Of a stretch of DNA of 64,000 nt, positions 44,015 through 54,100 are shown one piece after another. Position 1 is the stretch's first letter; each line of letters starts with the position of its first letter. The position numbers were made by a program, and so were the translations under genes. The stretch is taken from contig JAFXQO010000034.1 of NCBI GenBank assembly GCA_017527065.1, positions 1 through 64,000 of the forward strand, written 5' to 3'. Under the pieces are notes generated by a model. The model worked only from the letters and a program-made list of their open reading frames with translations, was not told the DNA's origin and ran no database searches. The DNA comes from Clostridia bacterium (GTDB lineage: Bacteria; Bacillota; Clostridia; Christensenellales; Aristaeellaceae).

Positions 44015-44440
44015 ATGGCTGAAATCTATGGAGTGATCGGCACCAGCACCCCCGTCAATCTGCTGGCCGACCCGCAGGGCGCGGACAAGATCGCCATTCC
44101 CTGCGAACCCGGCAACGGCGACATTCCCGCCGGTACGCTGATGTACCGCAAGGCTTCCGGCCTGTGGGCACCCGCCGCCGCCGCCCAGGTTGTGAACACC
44201 AACCAGCTCGCGGTGCTGAAAGAGGCCGTCGCCTCCGGCAGCGCCCCGGCTTCCGGCGTAACTGCCGTTGCCGAGGACGGCCTTGCCTATCGCGCGGGCT
44301 GCTTCATCGACGGCGTTGTGAAGCTGGCTGCCGGTGCGGCCCTGACCGACGCCCACAAGGTAATCCTGCGGCAGCAGGGCATCGTGTTCGACAAGAAGGA
44401 GAGCACGACCACCTTCACCAACACCGTGACCGGCTCCTGA
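44015..44440 (+). CDS. Head decoration protein D-like
   Basis: A 141-residue protein rich in small residues (PAGTLMYRKASGLWAPA) resembling the lambda gpD-type decoration family. It lies between protease and capsid, as in lambda. Confidence 0.8.
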   Translation: MAEIYGVIGTSTPVNLLADPQGADKIAIPCEPGNGDIPAGTLMYRKASGLWAPAAAAQVVNTNQLAVLKEAVASGSAPASGVTAVAEDGLAYRAGCFIDGVVKLAAGAALTDAHKVILRQQGIVFDKKESTTTFTNTVTGS

Positions 44441-44477
44441 TAAGGGCCGAAACAAAGCGAAAGGAGATTAACCGACT

Positions 44478-45515
44478 ATGGATATTTATTCCACCCGTGC
44501 GCAGCTCGCGGCTATCGAGCTTCTGCCCCGCGAGTATTCCGCGCTGTTTGACTTCTTCTGCCGTGACGCTGGCACCGTCGAGGACGAAAAGGCCATCTGG
44601 GACTTCCGCAAGGGCAGCCGCCGCATGGCTCCTACCGTGCGCCCCGGCGCTGGCGGCGTCCTGATGGATCGCGACGGCTACGAAACCCGCGAAATCGGCT
44701 TCTGCTGCGTGGCCCCGGAGCGCATTATCGAGGACAGCAACCTCAAAGGCCGGATGTTCGGTGAGCGCGTGCTGGGCGCTATGACGCCCCAGGAACGCGA
44801 GCGCAAGATGATGGCGAAAGACCTTGTGGACATGCGCAAGGCCATTCAGCGCCGGTATGAGTGGATGGTGCGCCAGGTGATCCTCACCGGCAGGCTGTCC
44901 GTGTTCAACTACACCAACGAGGGCCGGGGCATCGAGGCGAGCATGATTGCCGACTATGGCTTCACCAACAACTATGTGCCCCAGACCAAATGGGATCAGG
45001 CCGGTGCGAAGATCGACGCCGATATGCGCAGCATCTTCGATCTGGTGTACGACGGCCTGGGCTATGTGGATCGCATCTTCATGGCTCCCGACGTGGCAGA
45101 CGCCATGATCGACAACAGCAAGTATATCAAGCAGTTCGACGGGCGCAACATCGACATGGGCAAGATCAACACCCAGTATCGCGGAAGCGGCATCCGCTTC
45201 ATCGGCTGGAACAGCGACGGCGTGGAGATGTACAGCATGAGCGGCACCTTCATCGACGACGACGGCACCGCCAAGGCCGTGATCCCGTCCGGCACCCTGA
45301 TTGCGGGCAGCGCCGACATGCTGAAAATGTACTTCGGCCCCGTGACCCAGGTCGAGGAAACGGGCATGAACGCCCAGCACAAGACCTACATCAAGAAGCA
45401 GGTGCCCCTGCGCTACGGCAGCATCGACGGCAATTCCATCAAGAACCGCCTGACTTCCTGCCCGACTGTCGTCCCGGAGAACGTGGACGGCTGGTGCGTG
45501 GCGACGGTGCTGTAA
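44478..45515 (+). CDS. Major capsid protein, lambda gpE type
   Basis: A 345-residue HK97-fold capsid protein. RPGAGGVLMDRDGYET and the long middle helix (DLVDMRKAIQRRYEWMVRQVILTG) match the family. A ribosome-binding site, AAAGGAG, precedes the ATG. Confidence 0.94.
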   Translation: MDIYSTRAQLAAIELLPREYSALFDFFCRDAGTVEDEKAIWDFRKGSRRMAPTVRPGAGGVLMDRDGYETREIGFCCVAPERIIEDSNLKGRMFGERVLGAMTPQERERKMMAKDLVDMRKAIQRRYEWMVRQVILTGRLSVFNYTNEGRGIEASMIADYGFTNNYVPQTKWDQAGAKIDADMRSIFDLVYDGLGYVDRIFMAPDVADAMIDNSKYIKQFDGRNIDMGKINTQYRGSGIRFIGWNSDGVEMYSMSGTFIDDDGTAKAVIPSGTLIAGSADMLKMYFGPVTQVEETGMNAQHKTYIKKQVPLRYGSIDGNSIKNRLTSCPTVVPENVDGWCVATVL

Positions 45516-45536
45516 GGCAGAAAGGAGAAAGCCAGA

Positions 45537-45941
45537 ATGTATATCGCCATCAAGTATATCGGCAAGAAATATACACCCGGCGAAATCCTGCCTGACAATC
45601 TGCCCGCCGATGAGGTGAAATGGCTGCTGGAGGCAGGCGCGATCCGCAAGGCCGCGCCTGCTCCCGGACGGCCCGTCGCTCCGGAGGAAACCGAGGAGGA
45701 GCCGGAGGGCACCGACGAGCCGGAAACCCCCGCCGCGCCTGACGACGAGCAGGAGCCGGAAACCGCCGAGGAGGAAAAGCAGGACGAGGAGCCGGAGGAC
45801 GAGATCGACGAGGAGGCGGAGGCCCCCGAAATCGACGTGATGGACGGCCTGGTAACTGCCCCCGCCGAGGAGAAAAAGCCTGCCCGGACGGCGGCCCGCA
45901 AGAGCGCCGGAAAGGCGGCGAAAGGAGGTAAAACCAAGTGA
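45537..45941 (+). CDS. Acidic Pro/Glu-rich protein behind the capsid
   Basis: A 134-residue protein. The first 40 residues are compact (MYIAIKYIGKKYTPGEIL); the rest is a Glu/Pro/Ala-rich disordered tail ending in Lys/Ala. It may be a head-associated or connector protein. Confidence 0.55.
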   Translation: MYIAIKYIGKKYTPGEILPDNLPADEVKWLLEAGAIRKAAPAPGRPVAPEETEEEPEGTDEPETPAAPDDEQEPETAEEEKQDEEPEDEIDEEAEAPEIDVMDGLVTAPAEEKKPARTAARKSAGKAAKGGKTK

Positions 45942-46132
45942 AGGTTTTGGAACTCCGCAGCAAAAAAGTCATTGAAGTCAATGACAGCTACGGCGCGCGC
46001 ATGATCGAACAGGGCAAGGCCGTGATCCCGTCCAAGAACGAGCCGCAGGAAGCCCAGGAAATGCCCGCCGAGGAAGCCGCCGAGGAGGCGGAAGCGCCTG
46101 CCAGGGAAACCAAGGGCGCGAAGAAGAAGTAA
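45938..46132 (+). CDS. Small acidic protein
   Basis: A 64-residue protein from GTG 45938, overlapping the previous stop. A short folded start (MKVLELRSKKVIEVNDSYGARMI) is followed by an Ala/Glu/Lys tail like that of its neighbour, so the two may be related by duplication. Confidence 0.55.
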   Translation: MKVLELRSKKVIEVNDSYGARMIEQGKAVIPSKNEPQEAQEMPAEEAAEEAEAPARETKGAKKK

Positions 46133-46135
46133 ACC

Positions 46136-46480
46136 GTGGCGCTGAAAGATCGAATCGCCGAGGACATCAACCGCGTGTTCCTGCAAATGGATCACTTTGC
46201 GGAAACGCACTACTGGAACGGCGAGGAAATCACCTGTGTACCCGATGAAGAAGAAGCGCTGAAACGCAAAAACAACAACGTGAATGATATTTCCTGGGAT
46301 TCAAACACCCGGAAAATCCTTATTCACGTCAACGAAAGCGAGTTCCCAGGCGGCGAAGCGCCGGAGCCGAACACCCATGTTTTCTTTGACAGAAAGCCCA
46401 TGCGCGTGCTGGATGTCAATATCAACATGGGGATGCTGGATATTCTGCTGGAGGCGCGCGATCCGAGGGAGGTCATGTAG
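46136..46480 (+). CDS. Head-tail connector-like protein
   Basis: A 114-residue protein in the position of head completion factors. It has a beta-rich C-terminus (VFFDRKPMRVLDVNINMGMLDI). The start is GTG 46136. Confidence 0.55.
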   Translation: MALKDRIAEDINRVFLQMDHFAETHYWNGEEITCVPDEEEALKRKNNNVNDISWDSNTRKILIHVNESEFPGGEAPEPNTHVFFDRKPMRVLDVNINMGMLDILLEARDPREVM

Positions 46481-46482
46481 CA

Positions 46483-47139
46483 ATGCGGTTTTCCGAAAGG
46501 CTTACCGGCCTTAAAAAATGGACGTACAAGGAGCTGTGCAAGGGCCGCATGATGAAAGCCCCCGCCGAGAACATGGACATTGGCACCATCAACCGGCAGG
46601 AGCCGCCCGTGTACCTTGCATGGGCACCGGCGCGGGTGGACAAGGCGGGCAATCTGAAAGAGATTCCGCTTTCCACCGTTCCCGGCATCCTGATTATGCC
46701 CAACCAGACCTACGCGAAGTACATGGAGGAAAAGCGGTTTGACCGCTACAACAACGTGCACAGACCGCAGGAAATGGGCCAGCACCTTGCCGTCAGCATC
46801 CTTTTCAGCGTATATGAACCCGGCGTCCGGCTTCCTGGTTTCGTGGACAGCGTGGGCGAAAAGGGCGCTGGCCTTGATACGTCCCTCATTCTGGAGGGTA
46901 CGGAGCAGGGCCTTTTTACGCTGATGAACTGGATGGACGACTGTATGGAAAAGCTGCTGGGACAGAAGATGATCCCGAAAACAGACCTTTTCGTGCAGGA
47001 GGACACCGTAACGTACAGCCTGTACACGGATCAAAGCTACGTCGTGGACAGGCGGCCCATCTATTACGGGTTTGTGAACGTCGTCTTTGGCTGCCATGTC
47101 AACGAGGGCTACAACCCGGACATCGAAAAACTTTTGTAA
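46483..47139 (+). CDS. Tail terminator/completion-like protein
   Basis: A 218-residue protein just before the sheath. Its role is inferred only from position, because the sequence shows no clear family motif. Confidence 0.5.
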   Translation: MRFSERLTGLKKWTYKELCKGRMMKAPAENMDIGTINRQEPPVYLAWAPARVDKAGNLKEIPLSTVPGILIMPNQTYAKYMEEKRFDRYNNVHRPQEMGQHLAVSILFSVYEPGVRLPGFVDSVGEKGAGLDTSLILEGTEQGLFTLMNWMDDCMEKLLGQKMIPKTDLFVQEDTVTYSLYTDQSYVVDRRPIYYGFVNVVFGCHVNEGYNPDIEKLL

Positions 47140-47158
47140 GTGAAGGAGGAATTAACCC

Positions 47159-48643
47159 ATGGCTGATTACAAGCATGGCGCGTATGGCGTTATCCAGGCT
47201 GTCGGTTCCCGCGTGGCGGACGAAAGCCAGGGCGCTATCGTTTACGTTGGCACGGCCCCCGTGCATAACGTGGAGGGTGGCGCGAACAACGTCAACAAGC
47301 CTATCGTCGTGAACAACATCGCCGAGGCGCGGAAGTATTTCGGCTACTCTGACGAGTGGGACAAGTACACGCTCTGCGAGGCGATGCACGTCCATCTGGA
47401 AAACAAGGGCGTCGGCCCCCTGGTTTTCATCAACGTGCTGAATCCCGCGACCCACAAGGCCAGCGAGGCGGGCAACGTGAGCAAGACCCCGGAAAATGGC
47501 CGCGTCACCATCCCCGCCGCCCAGGACATCATTCTGGACAGCGTGGTTGTCAAGAGCGGCAACACCGCCAAGATCAAGGGCACCGATTACGCGATTGCGT
47601 ACAACGTCGAGAAGAAAACCATCACCATTTCCGAGCTGACCGCCGGGGCGCTGGGGACTTCTGCCCTGACCATCACCTACAACACCATCGACGCGAGCGC
47701 CGTCACCACGGCGGACGTGATCGGTGCGTCCGACGGGCTGGGCCTCAACACGGGCATCTTCGCCATCAAGAACGTGTACCAGCTCACCGGCTACATCCCC
47801 GCCTATCTGGCGGCCCCCGGCTTCTCCTCTGTTCCCGCTGTCCATGCGGCGATGTATCAGAACAGCGTGAAGGTCAACGGGCATTGGGACGTGTACATGT
47901 TCGTCGATCTGCCCATCGTGAACGGCGAAACCCCGCTGACCCTGGACACGGCCAAGACCTACAAGAACGGCAACGGCTACACCAAGGAGAACGAAACGGT
48001 ATTCTTCCCGCTGGCGCAGGGCACCGACGGCAAGATTTACCATCTGTCCGTGCTGGCCGCCGCCAACTTCCAGGAGCTGCTGCTTGCCCAGGACGGCATC
48101 CCCTACAAGACCGCGAGCAATACCGATTGTTCCCTCATCGAAAACCTGTATCTGGGCGCTTCCAACACCGGGCGCGTCTATGACGACAGCATTATCAATG
48201 AGAAGCTGAACAAGAACGGCATCGCTTCCGCCGCGTATGTGGGCGGACGCTGGGCCATCTGGGGCTGCCACAGCGCCGACTACGACCAGGACAACGGCGA
48301 CCAGATCAACGTCGCGGAAACTAACCGCATGATGCTGTACTACATCAGCAATGATTTCCAGCATCGCCGGACGCCCGACGTTGACAAGCCCATGACGGCG
48401 AATGATCTTCAGACCATCATCGCCGAGGAGCAGACCCGCGTTGACGCGCTGCTGAACATCGGCGCGCTGACCCGTGGCGTCGTGACGCTGAACGCGGACG
48501 CGCAGGCCAAGAGCGACATCATGAACGGCGACTACTCCTTCCTGTTCGACATCACCACGACCCCGCTCGCAAAGAGCCTGACGGCTATCGTCAACTGGAC
48601 TGACGAGGGCTTTGTCACCTACTTTGAGAGCGTGGGCGACTAA
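47159..48643 (+). CDS. Tail sheath protein
   Basis: A 494-residue contractile sheath subunit, with GAIVYVGTAPVHN and the conserved C-terminal domain (AYVGGRWAIWG, LTAIVNWTDEGFVTYFESV). It defines this phage as myovirus-type. AAGGAGG precedes the ATG. Confidence 0.92.
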   Translation: MADYKHGAYGVIQAVGSRVADESQGAIVYVGTAPVHNVEGGANNVNKPIVVNNIAEARKYFGYSDEWDKYTLCEAMHVHLENKGVGPLVFINVLNPATHKASEAGNVSKTPENGRVTIPAAQDIILDSVVVKSGNTAKIKGTDYAIAYNVEKKTITISELTAGALGTSALTITYNTIDASAVTTADVIGASDGLGLNTGIFAIKNVYQLTGYIPAYLAAPGFSSVPAVHAAMYQNSVKVNGHWDVYMFVDLPIVNGETPLTLDTAKTYKNGNGYTKENETVFFPLAQGTDGKIYHLSVLAAANFQELLLAQDGIPYKTASNTDCSLIENLYLGASNTGRVYDDSIINEKLNKNGIASAAYVGGRWAIWGCHSADYDQDNGDQINVAETNRMMLYYISNDFQHRRTPDVDKPMTANDLQTIIAEEQTRVDALLNIGALTRGVVTLNADAQAKSDIMNGDYSFLFDITTTPLAKSLTAIVNWTDEGFVTYFESVGD

Positions 48644-48662
48644 GGAAAGGAGGGACTGAACA

Positions 48663-49178
48663 ATGCCGCAGAAGGTTTATTGCAACATCGAGAAGCACCG
48701 CATCCTGGACAATAAGCGCGAGATCGAGGACGTGACCAAGTTCGGCCTGCCCACGATCCAGCACCCAACGACCACCGTCAAGAGCGCCGGAATGGCTATG
48801 GACGTGGATATGCCGGATGTGACCCATCTGAACGCGATGGACTTCACCATCTACCACAACAACGGCGTCAACTGCCAGTACCTCGCGGAACCCGGCAAGC
48901 ACTTCATCGAGGCCCGCACGGCGCGCCAGCGCTATGACGTGCCCAAGGGCGAAATCGCCCATGAGAGTGTGAAGTTCCGCATCACCTGTGTACACGTCGA
49001 AACCCAGAAGGGCGACGTGGAAACCGGCAACCCCTACGGAAGCACCGAGAAATACTCCGTGCTCCGCTATGAGGAGGAAGTCAACGGCAAGGTGACGATC
49101 ATCGCCGACGCGATGGCGGGCCTTATCAAGTTCAACGGTAAGGATTGCACCAGCACCGTTGACAATCTGCTGAAATAA
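48663..49178 (+). CDS. Tail tube protein
   Basis: A 171-residue tube subunit of the P2 FII type (beta-rich, with PTIQHPTTTVKSAGMAMDVDMP), directly after the sheath. Confidence 0.85.
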   Translation: MPQKVYCNIEKHRILDNKREIEDVTKFGLPTIQHPTTTVKSAGMAMDVDMPDVTHLNAMDFTIYHNNGVNCQYLAEPGKHFIEARTARQRYDVPKGEIAHESVKFRITCVHVETQKGDVETGNPYGSTEKYSVLRYEEEVNGKVTIIADAMAGLIKFNGKDCTSTVDNLLK

Positions 49179-49200
49179 GCAGGAAGCCAACACGACAGGC

Positions 49201-49240
49201 GGGGAAAAGCGAAAAGCGCGAGCGCTCGCGCTTTTCCCCG
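49201..49240. terminator. Terminator after the tube gene
   Basis: A 24-bp perfect palindrome (49212-49235) lies within outer GGGG/CCCC arms. It may reduce transcription past the highly expressed sheath and tube genes. Confidence 0.6.
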
Positions 49241-49269
49241 TCTGATTTTTCAGAAAGGAATTGTCCGAT

Positions 49270-49809
49270 ATGGAAAACGAGAAGCATTTGACGCCGATGC
49301 AGGCGGCAGCCACCCCGGCGGAGAAGCCCCAGGAGGCCCCGGCGGAGCAGACGGCGAAGAACCCCACGGAGCAGGCGACGGAACAGCCCCAGCCCACGCG
49401 GGAGGAGCTGCAAAAAATCATGAAGGAAAAGATGGAGGAGGTACGGCGCAGGACGGAAGAAGCCCAGGTTGCCATGAGCCAGGGCAAGGGCAGGCTGACG
49501 CTGGAAACCCCAATCAAGAGCGGTGACGAGGAAATCACTGAATTGATCTACGACTTTACGGCCCTCAACGGCATGGAATATACCGACGCGATGGACAGCG
49601 ATCCCAACGCGACGGGCAATTACCGCATCACCTACCGGCAGGCGCTTTCCCTGTTCGCCAAGGCGGCGGCGAAGCAGACTGACCGGCTGGATATGCAGGA
49701 CATCGTATCGCAAATCGGCGTGACCGACGCGGTGGAGGGCGTGCAGCTTGCAACCCTTTTTTTCAACGCATCGACGCGGGCGGGCCGTCTGCGTATCTCG
49801 AAAAGGTGA
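49270..49809 (+). CDS. Tail assembly chaperone, short form
   Basis: A 179-residue protein with an Ala/Glu/Gln-rich N-terminus and a folded centre. It precedes the hub and tape-measure genes, where G-type chaperones lie. It ends at TGA 49807-49809, but a slippery site near its end permits a longer form. Confidence 0.75.
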   Translation: MENEKHLTPMQAAATPAEKPQEAPAEQTAKNPTEQATEQPQPTREELQKIMKEKMEEVRRRTEEAQVAMSQGKGRLTLETPIKSGDEEITELIYDFTALNGMEYTDAMDSDPNATGNYRITYRQALSLFAKAAAKQTDRLDMQDIVSQIGVTDAVEGVQLATLFFNASTRAGRLRISKR

Positions 49810-49931
49810 TCCTTGCCGGGATGGTAACGCACACGTCGATTGTAGATCTGATGCAGATGGAAATACGGCGCTTTTACCGGGTGCTCGTCGCGGTGTGCGA
49901 CGTGCTGGACAAGCGCAAGAACAATCATTAA
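49270..49931 (+). CDS. Tail assembly chaperone, -1 frameshift form
   Basis: The heptamer T-TTT-TTC at 49758-49764 lies in the correct phase for -1 slippage. The -1 frame then runs to TAA 49929-49931 (QRIDAGGPSAYLEKV, ending DKRKNNH), giving a 220-residue G-GT-type fusion. The downstream frame has no good start of its own, which favours frameshifting. Confidence 0.75.
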
Positions 49932-49983
49932 GCGGCGGCGGGGCATCCTCGCCGCCCTTTCTTTGCAGAAGGGAGGCGGCAGC

Positions 49984-50898
49984 GTGGAGATTTACTACCA
50001 GGGCGCGGACATCACGGGCATGGTACAGGTTCGGAAGTGCATCGCACGGGACACCAGCGGCGGGCGCTGCGACAGCCTGGAAATCGAATTTGACAACGCC
50101 GCCGGATGGTACAACTGGGGGCCGGAGGAGGACGACCAGATCATTGTTTCCCACAACGGGTATGATACGGGAATTATGTATCTGAATACGGTGTTGCCGG
50201 AGGACGGGCATTTCCGCATCCTGGCGACGGCGCTTCCCTGCGCGGCCCGAAAGAAGCAATACAGGAGCTTCACGGGAAAGACCATCGAGGAGATCATGCG
50301 GGCCTGCGGCATGGCGTCGGGGATGGATTTTGCCATCTTCGGCATCGACGGGCAGGCGGTGATCCCCTACATCCAGCAGGAGAACGAGAGCGCGGCGGCG
50401 CTCCTTTATAGGCTGCTGAAATTTGAGGGCGCGGCGCTGAAATGCGTAAACGGGCGCTATACCGCCATCGGCATTTCCTACGCGCAGACGCGGCCCGCAT
50501 ACCAGACCATTGAAATAGGCGCGAAGCAGGCAGGGATGGAATACCGGCGAGGCGGAGCGACCTACAAGAGCGTGACCGTCAAGACGCCGTTTGCCAAGGC
50601 GACGGCGGAGGACTTGCTTGTGGCGAGCACGCACCAGCAAATCACGATCAATCTACCGGCCAGAAACGACATCCAGGCCGGACGATGGGCGCGGGGCGTG
50701 CTGATGCACCACAACCGGCAGGCGGAAACGCTGACCATCGAGAGCGAATTTAACCCCGGCTTTTCCTCCATGACGCGCATCGACATCGTGGGCGGCACGG
50801 ACGCAACCGGGGACTGGATCATCGAGGAAGCGGAGCACGACTTTTACAACCGAAAATCCAGGGCGAAGCTGTACAGGTGTATCTACACCATCCAATAG
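49984..50898 (+). CDS. Baseplate hub protein, gpD-like (late control D)
   Basis: A 304-residue protein from GTG 49984 after AGGGAGG. It resembles the P2 gpD hub (VEIYYQGADITGMV, YRGATYKSVTV-like segment, C-terminal AEHDFYNRKSRAKLYR). It forms the hub through which the tube passes. Confidence 0.75.
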   Translation: MEIYYQGADITGMVQVRKCIARDTSGGRCDSLEIEFDNAAGWYNWGPEEDDQIIVSHNGYDTGIMYLNTVLPEDGHFRILATALPCAARKKQYRSFTGKTIEEIMRACGMASGMDFAIFGIDGQAVIPYIQQENESAAALLYRLLKFEGAALKCVNGRYTAIGISYAQTRPAYQTIEIGAKQAGMEYRRGGATYKSVTVKTPFAKATAEDLLVASTHQQITINLPARNDIQAGRWARGVLMHHNRQAETLTIESEFNPGFSSMTRIDIVGGTDATGDWIIEEAEHDFYNRKSRAKLYRCIYTIQ

Positions 50899-50911
50899 CA
50901 GGAGGCGGAGC

Positions 50912-51112
50912 ATGGACAAAGGCGTGAGCATAGAGCGCGGCTACATTCTGGATGTGGCGGCGGACGGGGCCTATTATGTGGCCTCCTATGACCGGGACGG
51001 CATCGAAACGCCCCCGATCAAACCCATAGACAGCAGCACCTACGCCAAGGGCGACATGGTGTATTTCTTTCTGTTCCCGGATGGCACGGGAAAAATACTC
51101 TGCGGGGAATGA
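50912..51112 (+). CDS. Small baseplate-region protein
   Basis: A 66-residue beta-rich protein (GYILDVAADGAYYVASYDRDG, KGDMVYFFLFPDGTG) that could be a small OB-like spike or hub partner. Position between hub and tape measure. Confidence 0.55.
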   Translation: MDKGVSIERGYILDVAADGAYYVASYDRDGIETPPIKPIDSSTYAKGDMVYFFLFPDGTGKILCGE

Positions 51113-51138
51113 CCGCAGGATAAAAGGGCGGTGAGATT

Positions 51139-54100
51139 GTGGCGAGCCAAACGCTTGAAACCGTTATTGCGATAAACGCGCGAGTAGGTAACGGTTTTTC
51201 CCAGGTAGGCGCGACGTTGACCGAACTCGGAAGCATGGTAAACGGCGTCAGCCAGCAGCTTATCAACTTCGGCAAGGACAGCGTAAACGTCTATCGTGAA
51301 TACGAAAAGAGCATGGCGGACGCCCAGGTGGCCCTTTCCACCACCTACGGACGGGGCACACAGCAGCTTAACACCGTCATGAGCCAGCTTGACGTTGCGG
51401 CGACGGAGTGGGCCGCGACGACGATCTTCCACACAAACGACGTAGCAAACGCCATATCCGAGGCGGCACATGCAGGCTGGGATTTCGACCAGATCATGAG
51501 CGGCATCCCGGCGGCGATGCAGCTTGCCCAGGCGGGCGGGCTTGACCTGTCCGAGGCGGTAAACTACATCGTCAAGAGCACCAACGCGGCGGGCATCGGA
51601 TTTGAGGACATGGGCCACTTTATCGACCTGTGGGCTTTCGCGGCGAACAGCAGCGCAAGCACCATCGGCGAATTTGGCGACGCCATGCTGCGCATGGGCA
51701 GCACGATGCGCTTTGCGGGCAACACCGAGGAGCTTATGACGCTTATCGCCGTGACGGCGAACGCCGGTTCCGTCGGCAGCGAAGCGGGCACCATGATCCG
51801 CAACTCCATGATGCGCCTGATTGCCCCGACGGACAAGGCCGGAAAGGCCATGGCGCAGCTCGGCGCGACCAGCACGGAAACGGCGTCCATCCTGGGCGAC
51901 GAGGCGCTGGCGGCAGCCAACGCAGAGCTGGCAGCCCACGGATTCAGCGCGTTTTATCAGGACGGGCCGCAAAAGGGCCAGATGAAGAACGTGCTGGACA
52001 TCTACCGGGAGCTGTACGTCGCCCTGGGCGACATTGCGGGCGGCTATGAGAACATAGACCGCAACGGCGATGCGCTGGGCGTGCTTTCCGCCATCTTCCC
52101 GACCAGAACCATCACCGAGGCATTGACCCTGCTGCGAGGCGCGGCGGAGGGCTACGACGGCCTGTACGAAGCCATGCGCGGCGGCGACGCCGAGGGCTAC
52201 GGCCAGTATGCCGCAGAAACCATGATGGACACGCTGGACGGCAAGATTGAAACCTTTGAAAGCAAGGTGGAGCGCCTAAAGCAGCTCGTCGGCGAGGAGC
52301 TTTCCGGCCAGGTAGAAACCGCAACGGGATTTATCGGCAGTATGGTGGACAAGATTGCCGAACTGCCCGAAGAACAGCTTTCCGCGCTGGTGACGGGCCT
52401 TGAAGTGATCGCGGCGGCTGGCCCCGGCCTGATGCTGGCGGGCGGCGCTTTCCGCATGATCGGCTATCTGCTGACGCCTGCGGGCGGCATCGGAATGGGC
52501 CTTATCGCCCTGACGGCGGCGGCGGCGGCCATCCAGCAGTTGGAAGAAGCGGATTTCGCAAAGAACTTCGGCAACATGGAGCTGGACACGCAGGGCATCC
52601 AGAGCTACGTCAAGAGCTTGGGCGAAGATTTCAAGGCCGCCTATACAGAGGTTGACGGCTTCAAAACCGCCCTTGATAACGCGGTTACGAGCTACCAGAC
52701 GGCCAGCAGCACGTTCAGCGCGACCCTGTTCCAGGACATGCTTACCAACACGAAGCTGACGGAAGCGGACAAACAGCAGCTTCAACAGCTCGGTATCGAC
52801 ATGTACACCGCCGTACAGGAGGCCATCACCCAAAGCACGGCGGCCAGCATGAGCTACTGGCAGACGCTTTTCGGCGGCGACGGCACGGCGGAATACGATC
52901 CGGCCTACGCACAGATTATCGAGCTGACAAACCAGGCATACGAGGACGCATTGGCCGAGGCATCCAGCATCAGCGAGGGCCTGCGAGCGGCCATGACGAG
53001 CGCCTTTGCAGACGGACAGATCAGCAACGACGAATATCAAAACATTCTGTCCTATATGCGATCCTACAATGACGCCATTGCCCGCGCGGCAGCCGAGGCC
53101 CAGAGCGAAGAAGATTATATCAAAATGGGCAAGTGGCTGAAACAGGCCCAGGGCGCGAGCCTGGAGGACATTCAGACGCTTGCCACAACGGCGACCAGCG
53201 AACGCGACCAGATTCTTGCAGATCAGGAAGAACGATTCCAAACCGAGTATTTCCGGGCGCAGTATCGAGGCGCGGACGCCGAAACCCTGGCGCGGGCCGA
53301 GGCCCTGCATCGGCAGGAGCAGATGCGCGTAAACAGCGCGTATGACGATTTCCTGTTTACTCTTTGGGACAGTCAAATCCAGCAGAGCGGGCAGAGCGAA
53401 AACTATGCCAAACTTGCTACCTGGGCGCAACAGTACCTAAACGGAACGGTTGACGCGCAAACGGCGCTTGATACCATCTATGGCATCATGGGCGGCTCCC
53501 GCTATTCAGATACGGGCGGAAGCAACGACACAGACCGTGGACATCTTGGCCGAATGATGGGCTATATGATTGCCAGCATGGGCGGTGAGCAGGGTGTAGC
53601 GGACAGGATCGACTACTACGAAAGCATCGGCAATAGCGAAATGGCGCAGCGCATGAGAAACGCGCTGGCCATGGAGCAGCTTGTCAATGGCTTTTCGACA
53701 GTACAGATAAAAGACGATTGGCTGACATCGTTCCTTAACGGCAGCGATTTTACAACAACCGGCCAGATCAATGAGAACACCGGCGCTGGCATCATGAAAT
53801 ATGGTGAGTATCAAAGAAACCTTGCCATGATGGAGGGGATGCGCAACCAAGATTACGACGTAAGCATTGCAAGGGCGACTGTCGCAGCCTTTGGCAAAGG
53901 AAGCAGCCTGCAAGGTTACTTTGACGCTATCGGGCAAAGCGTCAACGAAGGAACTGTAAGGGCGATTAGCGGGGCAAGCCTCAAAGGCAACGCCGCAAGA
54001 GAATACGACAACATTATTGAACGGCTCATGCAGAATTACGACTTTGATCGGATTCTTGCGGACAGCAGTTCTTTCCTCGCGCAAAAAGGAAACGCATATA

